44,890 nt of DNA from the NCBI GenBank assembly GCA_964482235.1, contig CAYZWU010000045.1, positions 1 to 44,890 on the forward strand. Reading direction: 5' to 3'. The notes below the pieces were generated by a model. The model was given only the letters and a program-made list of their open reading frames with translations. It ran no database searches and had not been told where the DNA came from. Both the position numbers and the translations under genes were made by a program. Shown in pieces: positions 31,549-40,470 of this stretch. Each line of letters begins with the position of its first letter. Position 1 is the first letter of the stretch. This DNA is from CAYZWU01 sp964482235 (GTDB lineage: Bacteria > Planctomycetota > B15-G4 > CAYZWU01).

Positions 31549-33882
31549 CTAGGGCAGGATGTCGATCGTCTCGTGGTCCTCGTGCGTGATGCCCGGATCG
31601 GGACCCACGTAGGCGTTCATCGTGTAGTATCCCACCGCGATGCAGGGATGGATGTAGTGTGAGTACTCCTTGTGAACCGACTCGTAGGCCTGCAGGGTGA
31701 TGACGTCGGGGCCGTTGAAGTAACCCGAGGCGGGCCAGATGTACCCGTTGGGGTGGGACACGTTGGTCCAGAGGGTGAAGGTCTGCGCAGCAGACGTGGT
31801 GTTGTAGACGTCGATGGAATAATTCGCGTAATTGTAGAAGAAGTAGAGCGTGTTCTCGAACTCGAGGTCGATCCACAGGTCCGGCCCGCCTCCGCCGGTC
31901 ACGAAGCAGGTGCCCTCGTAGGGCAGCAGGTTCTGCCCCGTCACGGTGATCAGCATATCGCCCGGGATGAAGGGATCGATGTTGGTGAACCAGATCATGC
32001 CGTTCACATCGGTCACGCCTCGGGCATAGACCTCGAAGCCCTTCCAGATGCAGACATGGGCGCCTTCCAGATCCCACCCGTTCTTCATGACCTTCACGGG
32101 GAAGTTCTGAGGCCCGCCGGGGATCGAGGCGTAATGCTGGACATCGATCGCCTCGGGCTCCCTTTTCAGGAGAGGAAGTCCCGGGTCACCCACCAGGGTC
32201 AGCTCGGTGAAGATGTACTTGTAGGTCGAGTTGCTGCCCGGGTGGTAGTCGTTCTTCGATTCGCCCAGAGCCTCCCCGGCATGATAGTTGTTGTAGGAAG
32301 AAGTGCAGAGCACCTTGAAGAACTTCTGGTCGTACTTCATGGAGTAGCTGTTCGTGGAGCCGGGGGAATACCAGCCGTAGCGCGAGTTGCCCACGTAGGA
32401 GTGGCCGGCCTTGTTCGTCTGCTTGACCCATGCCTCCCCGATGCAGTCGTTGTAGTCATAGGCCAGGGCCCAGCATCCCAGAGAGTACATCAGGCCATGC
32501 ATGTCGCCGTTGGAGAGGGAGGTGAAGTCGCTCGAGTAGAGGTGGGAGCCGTGCCGGTAGGATCCCACACCCATCACGTCCTGATTGCAGTGGTCGGAAT
32601 GGTTGATCAGGTTCTGGCCGTCGTTGAGATAGCCTTTCACGTCGCTCTTGTGCGAGCCCGACTCGCTGTCGTACTCCTCCACGAGGACGGCGTAGGAATC
32701 GAGGAAGTTGTTCTTGATGTAGGTCTTGCACTTCTCGGACTTGGTGCTCGAGTCGAGATCGAATCCCATGAAGAAGAACTTGGCCCCGAAGTTCTGGGGC
32801 GGAGTCTTCTGGTAGGCGAGGCTCTTGTCGATGAAGGTCTGGATCTGGGTGGAGTTCTCCACCGAGGCGCGGCCCACGTAGACCTCGATCTTGTAGTCGT
32901 TGTCGTAGTCGGAATAGTAGGTGTCGTTCGGGATGCTGTCGCCGGAGATGTTCTTCTTGTGGTAGGGGACCTTGCTCGTGTCGCCGCCGAGGAGGAAGTA
33001 GATCGTTCCCCAGGTGGAATGGGCATCCTTCACGAAGTTCCTGATCTCTTCCTTCGTGTTGCTTCCCGAGAAGTTGGCGTAGATGTAATCGAGGGTGACC
33101 ACCTCGGCCGGGACGCCCTTCCGGGTGTACCAGTCGACGAGGTCGGTCCAATCGTCCTCGTTGGCGCTCGGAGTGATGATCACGTATTCGAAATCTCCGG
33201 CCGGCAGGCCGCGGGAGCCTTCTCCCGTCCACTCGGGCAGCGTCACGTCTTCCGGATTGACGGCCAGGCGCCTTAGCTTCTTCAGGGACATGTCCCGCAC
33301 CCTGTCGCTGAAGTTGAACGTCTCCCGGATCGGATCGGGCGAGTCGTTGTACGTGACCTCGTAGGTGATCGTCTTCACGAGGGCCACCTTGCCGGTCACG
33401 GGGTTGTACTGGAGAGGATAGAGCGTCAGCGTGACGAAGTCCTGTCCGTCCAGATCCCACTGCGCCACCGTTTCCACGAGCCGGCCCGGGAAGAACGCGT
33501 TGTTTCCGTAAACGGCCGGATCCTTGATGAAGGGATTGTCGGGCGCCCTGTTCTGCATGGGACGCGGTGCGGCGAAGGGCATCATGTTGTAAGTGGCGGG
33601 CAGCAGCATCTCGTCACTGCCGAATGCGCTCACTCCCGTGACCTCTGCATCGGTGGGAAGAGCCACGTTGATCTGGAAGCTCGGCATGGCCGGCGCGCCG
33701 ACGATTGTCATGCTTCCCGAGTCACCCATCGTCGGAAGGTCGAATCCTGACACCTGCTCCCAGGTCAGGTCCTTCTCAGAGAAGGAAGCCTGCCCCGTGT
33801 ATTCGAGGCCGGACAGAGTGGTCCAGGAAAAGAACAAGAAGAGACAGGACGTCAGAATCGATCTGCACAAGGAAGATCTCAT
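31549..33882 (-). CDS. Secreted C25 (gingipain-type) cysteine peptidase, paralogue 1
   Basis: 777 aa from the ATG at 33882 (GAGG 6 nt upstream). A signal peptide is followed by a propeptide-like region (~30-210; ASFSEKDLTWEQVSGFDLP). The C25 domain spans ~230-580, starting FEYVIITPSANEDDW and with DYDNDYKIEVYVGRAS. The catalytic His is in NHSDHCNQD and the Cys in MYSLGCWALAYD, about 39 residues later. A carboxypeptidase-regulatory-like unit and a beta domain ending YTMNAYVGPDPGITHEDHE make the tail. No type IX secretion C-terminal signal was recognised. Such enzymes cut proteins outside the cell, usually after Arg or Lys in known gingipains; specificity here is open. It is the only one of the four paralogues on the minus strand. 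Confidence 0.9.
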   Translation of the reverse strand: MRSSLCRSILTSCLFLFFSWTTLSGLEYTGQASFSEKDLTWEQVSGFDLPTMGDSGSMTIVGAPAMPSFQINVALPTDAEVTGVSAFGSDEMLLPATYNMMPFAAPRPMQNRAPDNPFIKDPAVYGNNAFFPGRLVETVAQWDLDGQDFVTLTLYPLQYNPVTGKVALVKTITYEVTYNDSPDPIRETFNFSDRVRDMSLKKLRRLAVNPEDVTLPEWTGEGSRGLPAGDFEYVIITPSANEDDWTDLVDWYTRKGVPAEVVTLDYIYANFSGSNTKEEIRNFVKDAHSTWGTIYFLLGGDTSKVPYHKKNISGDSIPNDTYYSDYDNDYKIEVYVGRASVENSTQIQTFIDKSLAYQKTPPQNFGAKFFFMGFDLDSSTKSEKCKTYIKNNFLDSYAVLVEEYDSESGSHKSDVKGYLNDGQNLINHSDHCNQDVMGVGSYRHGSHLYSSDFTSLSNGDMHGLMYSLGCWALAYDYNDCIGEAWVKQTNKAGHSYVGNSRYGWYSPGSTNSYSMKYDQKFFKVLCTSSYNNYHAGEALGESKNDYHPGSNSTYKYIFTELTLVGDPGLPLLKREPEAIDVQHYASIPGGPQNFPVKVMKNGWDLEGAHVCIWKGFEVYARGVTDVNGMIWFTNIDPFIPGDMLITVTGQNLLPYEGTCFVTGGGGPDLWIDLEFENTLYFFYNYANYSIDVYNTTSAAQTFTLWTNVSHPNGYIWPASGYFNGPDVITLQAYESVHKEYSHYIHPCIAVGYYTMNAYVGPDPGITHEDHETIDILP

Positions 33883-33944
33883 GAAACACCTCACCTGAAA
33901 TGGAAGCACGAAATAATATCTTGTAACTCTTTATTGGATTTATG

Positions 33945-33953
33945 ATTATATCA
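33945..33953 (-). promoter_or_regulatory. Extended -10 promoter candidate for peptidase paralogue 1
   Basis: TGATATAAT on the minus strand, an extended -10 (TGnTATAAT), about 63 nt before the ATG at 33882. No -35 match is needed for this type. The 219-nt gap to the oxidoreductase gene is AT-rich; TATATTCGGAGC at 33961 on the plus strand resembles the promoter of paralogue 2. Confidence 0.45.
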
Positions 33954-34128
33954 TTAGGTGTATATTCGGAGCATCGAGAAAGATCGATTATACCAAATTT
34001 GACGGATTTGTGGCTTATTTTACTGTCTGCCGGGAAGCCATTTGAAGAGACTCTACTTCATCACTCTGGCCTGACTCTGGCAGAAAAGAGAATGATGACC
34101 TGGGAACAATTCCTGGAGGAGCCATTTC

Positions 34129-35232
34129 ATGCCATCACTGTTTGAAAGCACTAATATCGGATCTCTCCGACTGAGTAACCGATTTATCCGGTCAGCCACC
34201 TGGATGGCGATGGCCGAGCCGGACGGTTCGTGCACATCGCGGCTGATCGAATGCTGCAAGGAGCTGGCCGATGGTGAGATCGGCCTCATTATCAGCGGTT
34301 TTGCCTTCGTCTCCCGGGAGGGGCAAGGGCCGCCCGGCATGGCTGGCCTCCACACCGATGCCGTTGCGGAGACCTTCGGGGAGCTGGTGGCTGCCGTCCA
34401 CGCCCGCGGCGGACGGATCGCGGCCCAGATCGCGCATTGCGGGATCCGGAGCAGTGCCCGCTGCAACGAAGGACTCGAGATCCTCGGCCCCTCCGAAGGC
34501 CTGACCAGGGAAGGCGAGATCGGCGGCCGCGCTCTGCTGATTCCCGAGATCGATCGCATCGTGAGCGATTTTGCCGCGGCGGCGCGAAGAGCGCAGCAGG
34601 TCGGCTTCGATGCCGTCCAGCTTCACTTCGCCCACGGCTACCTGGGAAGCCAGTTCCTGAGCCCTTACTACAACAGGAGATCCGATGAATACGGCGGTTC
34701 CTTCGAGAACCGTTTTCGATTTCTCAAAGAGGTATACAAAGCCGTGCGGCTAGCCGTCGGCCGGGAGTATCCCGTGATGGCCAAGCTGAACTCCGAGGAT
34801 TTTATCGAGGGCGGGCTGTCACTCGACGACGGCGTGCGCGCCGCCCTGGAACTGGAGCGGCTCGGTCTGGACATGATCGAGGTGTCCGGCGGTACAGCCG
34901 ATTCGGGCCAGCTGGGACCGTCGAGGGCTCTGAAGTGCAAGGAAGACGAGCTCTATCTCCTGGAAAACGCTCGCCGGATTCGCGATGCCATCGCCATTCC
35001 CGTGGCGGCCGTGGGGGGGATCAGGCGGTTCGAGGATGCTGTCCGTCTGGTGGAGGTAGAGAGGATCGATTACGTCTCCCTGTCGAGGCCCTTCATTCGC
35101 GAGCCGCACCTGATCAGGCGCTGGAAGGGGGGCGACCGGAGCGTCGCGCGCTGCGAGTCGTGCCGGCGCTGCTTCAGAACGCATCTCGAGGGAAGGGGGA
35201 CCTTCTGCGCAAAGGACGTAAGTTCTTCCTAA
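34129..35232 (+). CDS. Old Yellow Enzyme-family NADH:flavin oxidoreductase
   Basis: 367 aa; GGAGGAGCCATTTC precedes the ATG. TIM-barrel FMN enzyme: LSNRFIRSATWM at the N-terminus, AQIAHCG near 98-104, the active-site phrase LHFAHGYLGSQFLSPYYN near 164-181 followed by RRSDEYGGS, and AVGGIRR near 301. The last 30 residues add CESCRRC and a further Cys (GTFC). In larger relatives (2,4-dienoyl-CoA reductase, trimethylamine dehydrogenase) a Cys cluster at this place binds 4Fe-4S, so a cluster is possible, though the C-terminal NAD(P)-binding part is absent. It reduces activated C=C bonds or similar substrates. It sits between two peptidase paralogues without evident functional link. Confidence 0.9.
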   Translation: MPSLFESTNIGSLRLSNRFIRSATWMAMAEPDGSCTSRLIECCKELADGEIGLIISGFAFVSREGQGPPGMAGLHTDAVAETFGELVAAVHARGGRIAAQIAHCGIRSSARCNEGLEILGPSEGLTREGEIGGRALLIPEIDRIVSDFAAAARRAQQVGFDAVQLHFAHGYLGSQFLSPYYNRRSDEYGGSFENRFRFLKEVYKAVRLAVGREYPVMAKLNSEDFIEGGLSLDDGVRAALELERLGLDMIEVSGGTADSGQLGPSRALKCKEDELYLLENARRIRDAIAIPVAAVGGIRRFEDAVRLVEVERIDYVSLSRPFIREPHLIRRWKGGDRSVARCESCRRCFRTHLEGRGTFCAKDVSSS

Positions 35233-35246
35233 ATAATAAAAAAAAC

Positions 35247-35275
35247 TTGATTTTGTCCTTCCGCATGATTATATT
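35247..35275 (+). promoter_or_regulatory. Promoter of peptidase paralogue 2
   Basis: TTGATT (35247-35252), 17 bp, TATATT (35270-35275) in an AT-rich tract, about 140 nt before the ATG at 35416. The segment from TATATT onward matches 17 of 20 bases with 33961-33980. Confidence 0.55.
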
Positions 35276-35415
35276 CGGACCGTCGAAAATAAGCTGAAAG
35301 CCGGTTTCTCCATTCTGGATTTCCTTGATGAAAGATAGCTTCAAGCTATTTTTACTTCTCTCTTTTCCCCTCACCCCCCAGATCGAATGTGTTTGTTTCA
35401 AAAAGGAGGTCTAAC

Positions 35416-37734
35416 ATGCGTTACATCAGACTGTGGCACGGACTCGCATTGGTATTTCTGCTCATGGGTGCCGGTCCGGTGCTTGCAGACGAGTACTCCG
35501 GGAATCACTCCGTCACGCCGGACAGCGTTGTTTTCAACCAGAAGGTTGGCTTCGACGTAGTTGACGTCAAGGGACTGGACGTGATCCACGAGCCGGGAAA
35601 GCCGCTTCTTCCCTGCATCGATATCAACGTGGCGCTGCCCACCGGTACCGGGAATATTCAGCTCACAGCGCAGAGGGACAGCGCGACCAAGCTGGTCGAA
35701 GGCCTGAACATCATGCCGGCAACGCTGCCTCGCCACGTGAGCAATCCGTCGGTCGGGAATCCCTTCTTCATGGATCCGGCCATCTACGAGAGCGATGCCC
35801 TCTATCCGACCGAAACGGCACAGGTCATCTCTACCTGGGATCTCTACGGGCAGGAGTTCGTGACGATCCGCCTCTTCCCCTTCCAGTACAGCGGCGCCAC
35901 GGGCACGCTCACCATGTGCGAGGACATCGCCTACCGGGTCAGCTACGACGTCGATACGACGGCGGTGCGGCGGACCTACAACTTCAGCAAGACGATCAAG
36001 GCGCGCAACCTGGCCCGCCTGCAGCGGATGGCAGTCAATCCCGCGGCTGTTTCCATTCCTGCCTTCACCGGTGCCGGCTCCCGCGCCCTGCCCGCCGGCC
36101 AGTATGATCACGTGATCATCACGAACACCTTCGAGTCCCAGTGGGCTCCTCTTTCCGAACTCTACACCAAGCTGGGCGTTCCTTCCAACATCGTGACCCT
36201 CTCGTACATCTACTCGAACTACTCCGGATCGGGCAACGACGGGAAGATCCAGAACTTCGTCGACGACGCCCACGGCACGTGGGGTACGACCTACTTCCTG
36301 CTCGGCGGCGACGAGGGTGAGATCCCCTACAACACCTACTCGAGCCTGGGCGACAACATCCCTGACGACACCTACTACTCCGACTACGACGACGACTGGA
36401 CCTGCGAGGTCAACGTGGGCCGCGCTCCGGTGGACACGACGACCGAGGTTGCGGACTTCATCACCAAGACCGAGGAGTACATCACCTACAGCGGTCTGGC
36501 CAGCGGCTTCGGCGACGAGGTCTTCGGCATGGGCTTCGACCTCGACAACTCGACGGACGGCGAAGACCTGATGATCGACATCTACAACAACTATGTGCCG
36601 GCCTGGGCCGACTATGACAGGGAGTACGACTCCGAGGGTGGCGGCCACGAGAGCGACGTGAAGAGCTACATCAACGGCGGCGAGAACGTCACGTTCCATG
36701 CCGACCACTGCTGGTACGACTCGCTCGGCGTTGGTTCGTACAACCACGGCACCCACCTGTCCAATTCCGAGTGCTCGGCATTCACCAACAGCACCAGGTA
36801 CGGGATCCACCACTCCCTCGGCTGCTGGCCCGGCGCGTACGACTACGACTGCTGGTCCGAGCGCTGGATGCGCGACACGAACGGCGGCGGCGTCGGCATG
36901 CAGGCCAACAGCCGCTACGGCTGGTACAACCCGGGTACCATGAACACCTATTCCGCCAGGTACGAGAAGAGATGCGCCAAGGCTCTCTACGACTACAACG
37001 ACTTCCACGCCGGAGAGATGCTTGCTGGCGGGAAGAACGACTACTATCCCGGTGATTCGTACTACAAGTACATCTTCAAGGAGCTGAACCTGCAGGGCGA
37101 CCCGGCCGTTCCGATCTGGACCGACGTTCCGGGCAGCTTCTCCTGCACCTACTCCACCTCGATCAGCACGGGCAGCCAGACCTACTCGGTCAACGTGAAG
37201 CAGGGCGGCTCGAACTACTCCGGTGCCCTGGTCTGCCTCTACATGGGAAGCCAGGTCTACGCGACCGCCACGACCAACGCCTCGGGCAACGTGGACATCT
37301 CGATCAATCCCACGAGCGGCGGCACGATGTACGTCTCCGCTACGGACCAGAACATGATCCCCCACATGGGGACCTGCACCGTGGGCGGCGGCGGCGGATC
37401 GGACCTTACTGTCGATCTGGTGCTGAGCGGTACCTCGTTCCAGCGCCGCGACTGGGTCTACTACGACTGCGACGTGACCAATACAACCGGTTACTCGCAG
37501 AGCACCTATCTGTGGACCAACGTGACGCTTCCCAACAGCAACACCTATCCGAAGAACGGCTACCTCGACGGTCCCATGAGCCTGTCGCTGTCGGCTTATG
37601 AAACGCAGACGTGGAACTTTTCCCGAAGGGTTCCTCCCTTGGCGCCCATCGGAAGCTACGTGTTCAACGCGTTTGTCGGTCCCAATCCGGGTATCGAAGA
37701 CGAGGATCATGAGAACTTCTCCGTTACCAATTAG
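35416..37734 (+). CDS. Secreted C25 (gingipain-type) cysteine peptidase, paralogue 2
   Basis: 772 aa from the ATG at 35416, preceded by a perfect AAAAAGGAGGT ribosome site. The signal peptide is ~1-24 (ends PVLADE). Propeptide-like part to ~225; C25 domain ~230-590 with DYDDDWTCEVNVGRAPV (324-339), His431 in FHADHCWYD and Cys470 in HHSLGCWPGAYD. The tail is a regulatory-type beta unit (SVNVKQGGSNYSGALVCLYM, 20 residues) and a final domain ending SYVFNAFVGPNPGIEDEDHE. The same architecture and nearly the same length as paralogues 3 and 4 show recent tandem duplication. It has its own promoter upstream and two hairpins downstream. Confidence 0.92.
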   Translation: MRYIRLWHGLALVFLLMGAGPVLADEYSGNHSVTPDSVVFNQKVGFDVVDVKGLDVIHEPGKPLLPCIDINVALPTGTGNIQLTAQRDSATKLVEGLNIMPATLPRHVSNPSVGNPFFMDPAIYESDALYPTETAQVISTWDLYGQEFVTIRLFPFQYSGATGTLTMCEDIAYRVSYDVDTTAVRRTYNFSKTIKARNLARLQRMAVNPAAVSIPAFTGAGSRALPAGQYDHVIITNTFESQWAPLSELYTKLGVPSNIVTLSYIYSNYSGSGNDGKIQNFVDDAHGTWGTTYFLLGGDEGEIPYNTYSSLGDNIPDDTYYSDYDDDWTCEVNVGRAPVDTTTEVADFITKTEEYITYSGLASGFGDEVFGMGFDLDNSTDGEDLMIDIYNNYVPAWADYDREYDSEGGGHESDVKSYINGGENVTFHADHCWYDSLGVGSYNHGTHLSNSECSAFTNSTRYGIHHSLGCWPGAYDYDCWSERWMRDTNGGGVGMQANSRYGWYNPGTMNTYSARYEKRCAKALYDYNDFHAGEMLAGGKNDYYPGDSYYKYIFKELNLQGDPAVPIWTDVPGSFSCTYSTSISTGSQTYSVNVKQGGSNYSGALVCLYMGSQVYATATTNASGNVDISINPTSGGTMYVSATDQNMIPHMGTCTVGGGGGSDLTVDLVLSGTSFQRRDWVYYDCDVTNTTGYSQSTYLWTNVTLPNSNTYPKNGYLDGPMSLSLSAYETQTWNFSRRVPPLAPIGSYVFNAFVGPNPGIEDEDHENFSVTN

Positions 37735-37753
37735 CAAGACGCCCTGAGACCTT

Positions 37754-37781
37754 GCCCGGCGCCTTTCCCCAGGCGCCGGGC
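37754..37781 (+). terminator. 11-bp GC hairpin after peptidase paralogue 2
   Basis: GCCCGGCGCCT (37754-37764) pairs perfectly with 37771-37781 around a 6-nt loop, 20 nt after the stop. No T-run follows; it may protect the mRNA end. Confidence 0.5.
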
Positions 37782-37822
37782 GGGTCCGGCTCTGCTATGA
37801 CGGTAATGGCTTGATGACAATG

Positions 37823-37860
37823 CCCCTGCACCCCCATGTCTGGCTTGCAGGGGTTCTTTT
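37823..37860 (+). terminator. Intrinsic terminator between peptidase paralogues 2 and 3
   Basis: CCCCTGCA (37823-37830) pairs with TGCAGGGG (37846-37853), then TTCTTTT. The loop is 15 nt. Confidence 0.6.
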
Positions 37861-37888
37861 CGCGTAAACTGTTCATGGAGGTATCCCG

Positions 37889-40362
37889 ATGCGCCTTCTC
37901 TCTTTCTTCCCAGTGATTCTTCTCTGTGTCATGCTCCTCGCCGCTCCCTGCGATGCGGCTGATTACACGGGGGAGATGAAATTCGAACAAGCGGATCTCA
38001 GGATCTCGCACCAAGCCGGATTGGATTTCATCGTCCTGAAGGATGGAGGCCACATCCAGGTGCCGGGCTTTCCGGATCTGCCGTACAAGGAATTCAACGT
38101 GGCGCTGCCCACCGGGGCACGCGTCCTTGACGTCCAGGTGCTGAGCGCCGATTTCGAGAAGGTGCCGGGAGTGTTCGATATCGCCCCCTGCACCCTGCCG
38201 CGGAGGATGTCGTGCCCTCCGGCTGCGAATCCCTTCATCAAGGATCAGAGCGTCTACGGGAAGGATACATTCTATCCCTCGAACCTCGTGGGTGAGCATC
38301 ATCCGTGGGACCTCGCCGGGCAGGAGTTCGTGACCGTCCAGGTTCATCCCGTGAGGTACAATCCCGTGACGGGAACGCTCGAGATGGCCAGGACGATGAC
38401 CTGCAGGGTCGTTTACGACGTGGATCCCACTGCCGTGCGCGAGACGTACAACTTCAGCGACCGGGTCCGGGTGAAGACCCTCTCCCGTCTTCGCGCCATG
38501 GCCGTGAATCCCTGGGACGTGACTCTTCCGGCCTGGACCGGGAAGGGCTCGCGCGCTCTCGATCCGGGTGACTACGAACATGTGATCATCACCAACACCA
38601 CCATCGAGAGCGAGCTCTTCATCCTCTCCGACTTCTACACGAAGTGCGGAATCCCCTCGAAGGTCGTGACGGTGAGCTGGATCGGTTCAAACTATTCGGG
38701 AAGCGACACCCCGGAGAAGATGCAGAATTTCGTGATCGACGCTCACAGCACCTGGGGGACGATCTACTTCCTCGTGGGTGGTGATTCGGCGATCGTTCCC
38801 TTCGACACCTATTACTCCTCCGGCGACAATATCCCCAATGACACGTATCTCGCCGACTACGACGGCGACTGGAAGTGCGAGGTCTACGTGGGGCGNNNNN
38901 NNNNNNNNNNNNNNNNNNNNNNNNNNNNNNNNNNNNNNNNNNNNNNNNNNNNNNNNNNNNNNNNNNNNNNNNNNNNNNNNNNNNNNNNNNNNNNNACACG
39001 TATCTCGCCGACTACGACGGCGACTGGAAGTGCGAGGTCTACGTGGGGCGGGCTCCGGTCGGGACGGAGACTCAGGCGGTGGATTTCGTCACGAAGATCA
39101 CCGAGTACATGACCGATCCTCCGAGCGGATTCGGGGAAGAAGTATTCCAGATGGGATTCGACCTCGACAATGTGACCGAGGCCGAGGAGCTGATGATCGA
39201 TATCTACAACTACTACGTTCCTGCCTGGGTGTCTTACGACAGGGAGTACGACTCCGAGTCGGGCGCGCACAAGACCGACGTGATCAACTACATCAACAGC
39301 GGCCACAACGTGATCAATCACGCGGACCACTGCAACGTCACCCTGATCGGCGTGGGGACGCACAATCACGGCGATACGCTGAACAACGGGGACTGCGCCG
39401 CCTTCGTCAACGGCGGAAGGATCGGCCTCATGTACAGCACCGGGTGCGATCCCGCGGCATTCGACCAGGGAACGGCCTGGGGAGAGAAGTTCGTGCAGAA
39501 CATGAACGGCGGCGGTTTCGCCTTCGTCGGCAACACCCGCTACGGCTGGTATTCGTCCGGTTCCACCTCGACATACTCGAACAAGTACGACAGGAGATTT
39601 TTCGAGAGGCTCTGGGATTACAACGATTACCACGCCGGGGAGACCCTCGCAGAATCGAAGAACGCCTATTTCCCGAACAACGGTACGTACAAGTACTGTT
39701 TCATGGAGCTGACCTTGCTCGGCGATCCCGCCGTGCCGATCTGGATGGGTGTGCCCGGCGCCTTCACCGCGACGTACGACACCTCGATCGATCCCGGATC
39801 CCAGACATACCAGGTCAACGTGAAGCAGGGCGGTTCGAACTACGGCGGCGCCATGGTCTGTCTGTTCAAGGACGGCCAGATCTACGAGCGCGGCACGACC
39901 GATGTCCAGGGCAACGTGAGCCTCGTGATCAATCCGACCGACGGCGGCACCCTGTACGTCACCGTCACGGATTACAACATGAAGCCGCTCATGGGCTCCT
40001 GCACGGTGACCGGAGGAACGGCCCCGCCCCTCGAAGTGGACCTGATCCTGCTCAATGGTCAGACCTACAACCGCGGCGACTGGCTTGCCTACGATGTGGA
40101 GGTGACGAACAGCACCGGATATCCGCAGTCCACCTGGATGTGGACCAATGTGACCCTGCCGAACAGTGCTGTCTATCCCGGCTCGGGTTTCCTCGTCGGA
40201 CCCATTGAACTGGATATAAGCTCTCACGGATCGGTGACCTGGAACTTCGCCGTGCCGATTCCCGGTGTGGCTCCCATTGGCAGTTATACCTTCAACGCAT
40301 ATATCGGTCCTGTTCCCGGGATCGATGACGAGGATCATGAACCCTTCAGCATAGTACCTTAG
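37889..40362 (+). CDS. Secreted C25 (gingipain-type) cysteine peptidase, paralogue 3, interrupted by a false gap
   Basis: GGAGGTATCCCG precedes the ATG and a signal peptide ends PCDAAD. As written, a run of 100 N (38896-38995) breaks the frame. The 55 bases before the N run are repeated exactly after it, and joining 38895 to 39051 gives one open frame of 2319 nt, 772 aa, the same length as paralogue 2. The joined junction reads YVGRAPVGTE, as expected for the family. Catalytic His is in NHADHCNVT, Cys in MYSTGCDPAAFD. The C-terminal part (QVNVKQGGSNYGGAMVCLF, then SYTFNAYIGPVPGIDDEDHE) is like its paralogues. The gene is therefore most likely intact in the organism. Confidence 0.9.
38896..38995. 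other. 100-N scaffold gap of wrong size
   Basis: The bases 38841-38895 and 38996-39050 are identical (55 nt). The two contigs therefore overlap and the true gap is negative; 155 nt should be removed. An overlap of exactly 55 suits a de Bruijn assembler with k=55 (inference). Confidence 0.95.
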
Positions 40363-40470
40363 AGTTACTCAGCTGCGGTCCTTCCGCTTCGAGGCGGCCG
40401 GCTTGATCGACATGCGAGATCGGCTCCTCGAGGCAGGAAAGGCTGTCACTGATGGAAGGAGCCAATAGTT

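Noticed and set aside
33942..34145. 67-codon plus-strand frame before the oxidoreductase gene
   Set aside because: No ribosome site, AT-rich promoter-like sequence, overlaps the oxidoreductase start in another frame.
35398..37737. 779-codon minus-strand frame opposite peptidase paralogue 2
   Set aside because: Compositionally biased antisense frame; the plus strand has signal peptide, ribosome site and catalytic motifs. Similar antisense frames at 10587-12737 and 17186-19279 were dropped for the same reason.
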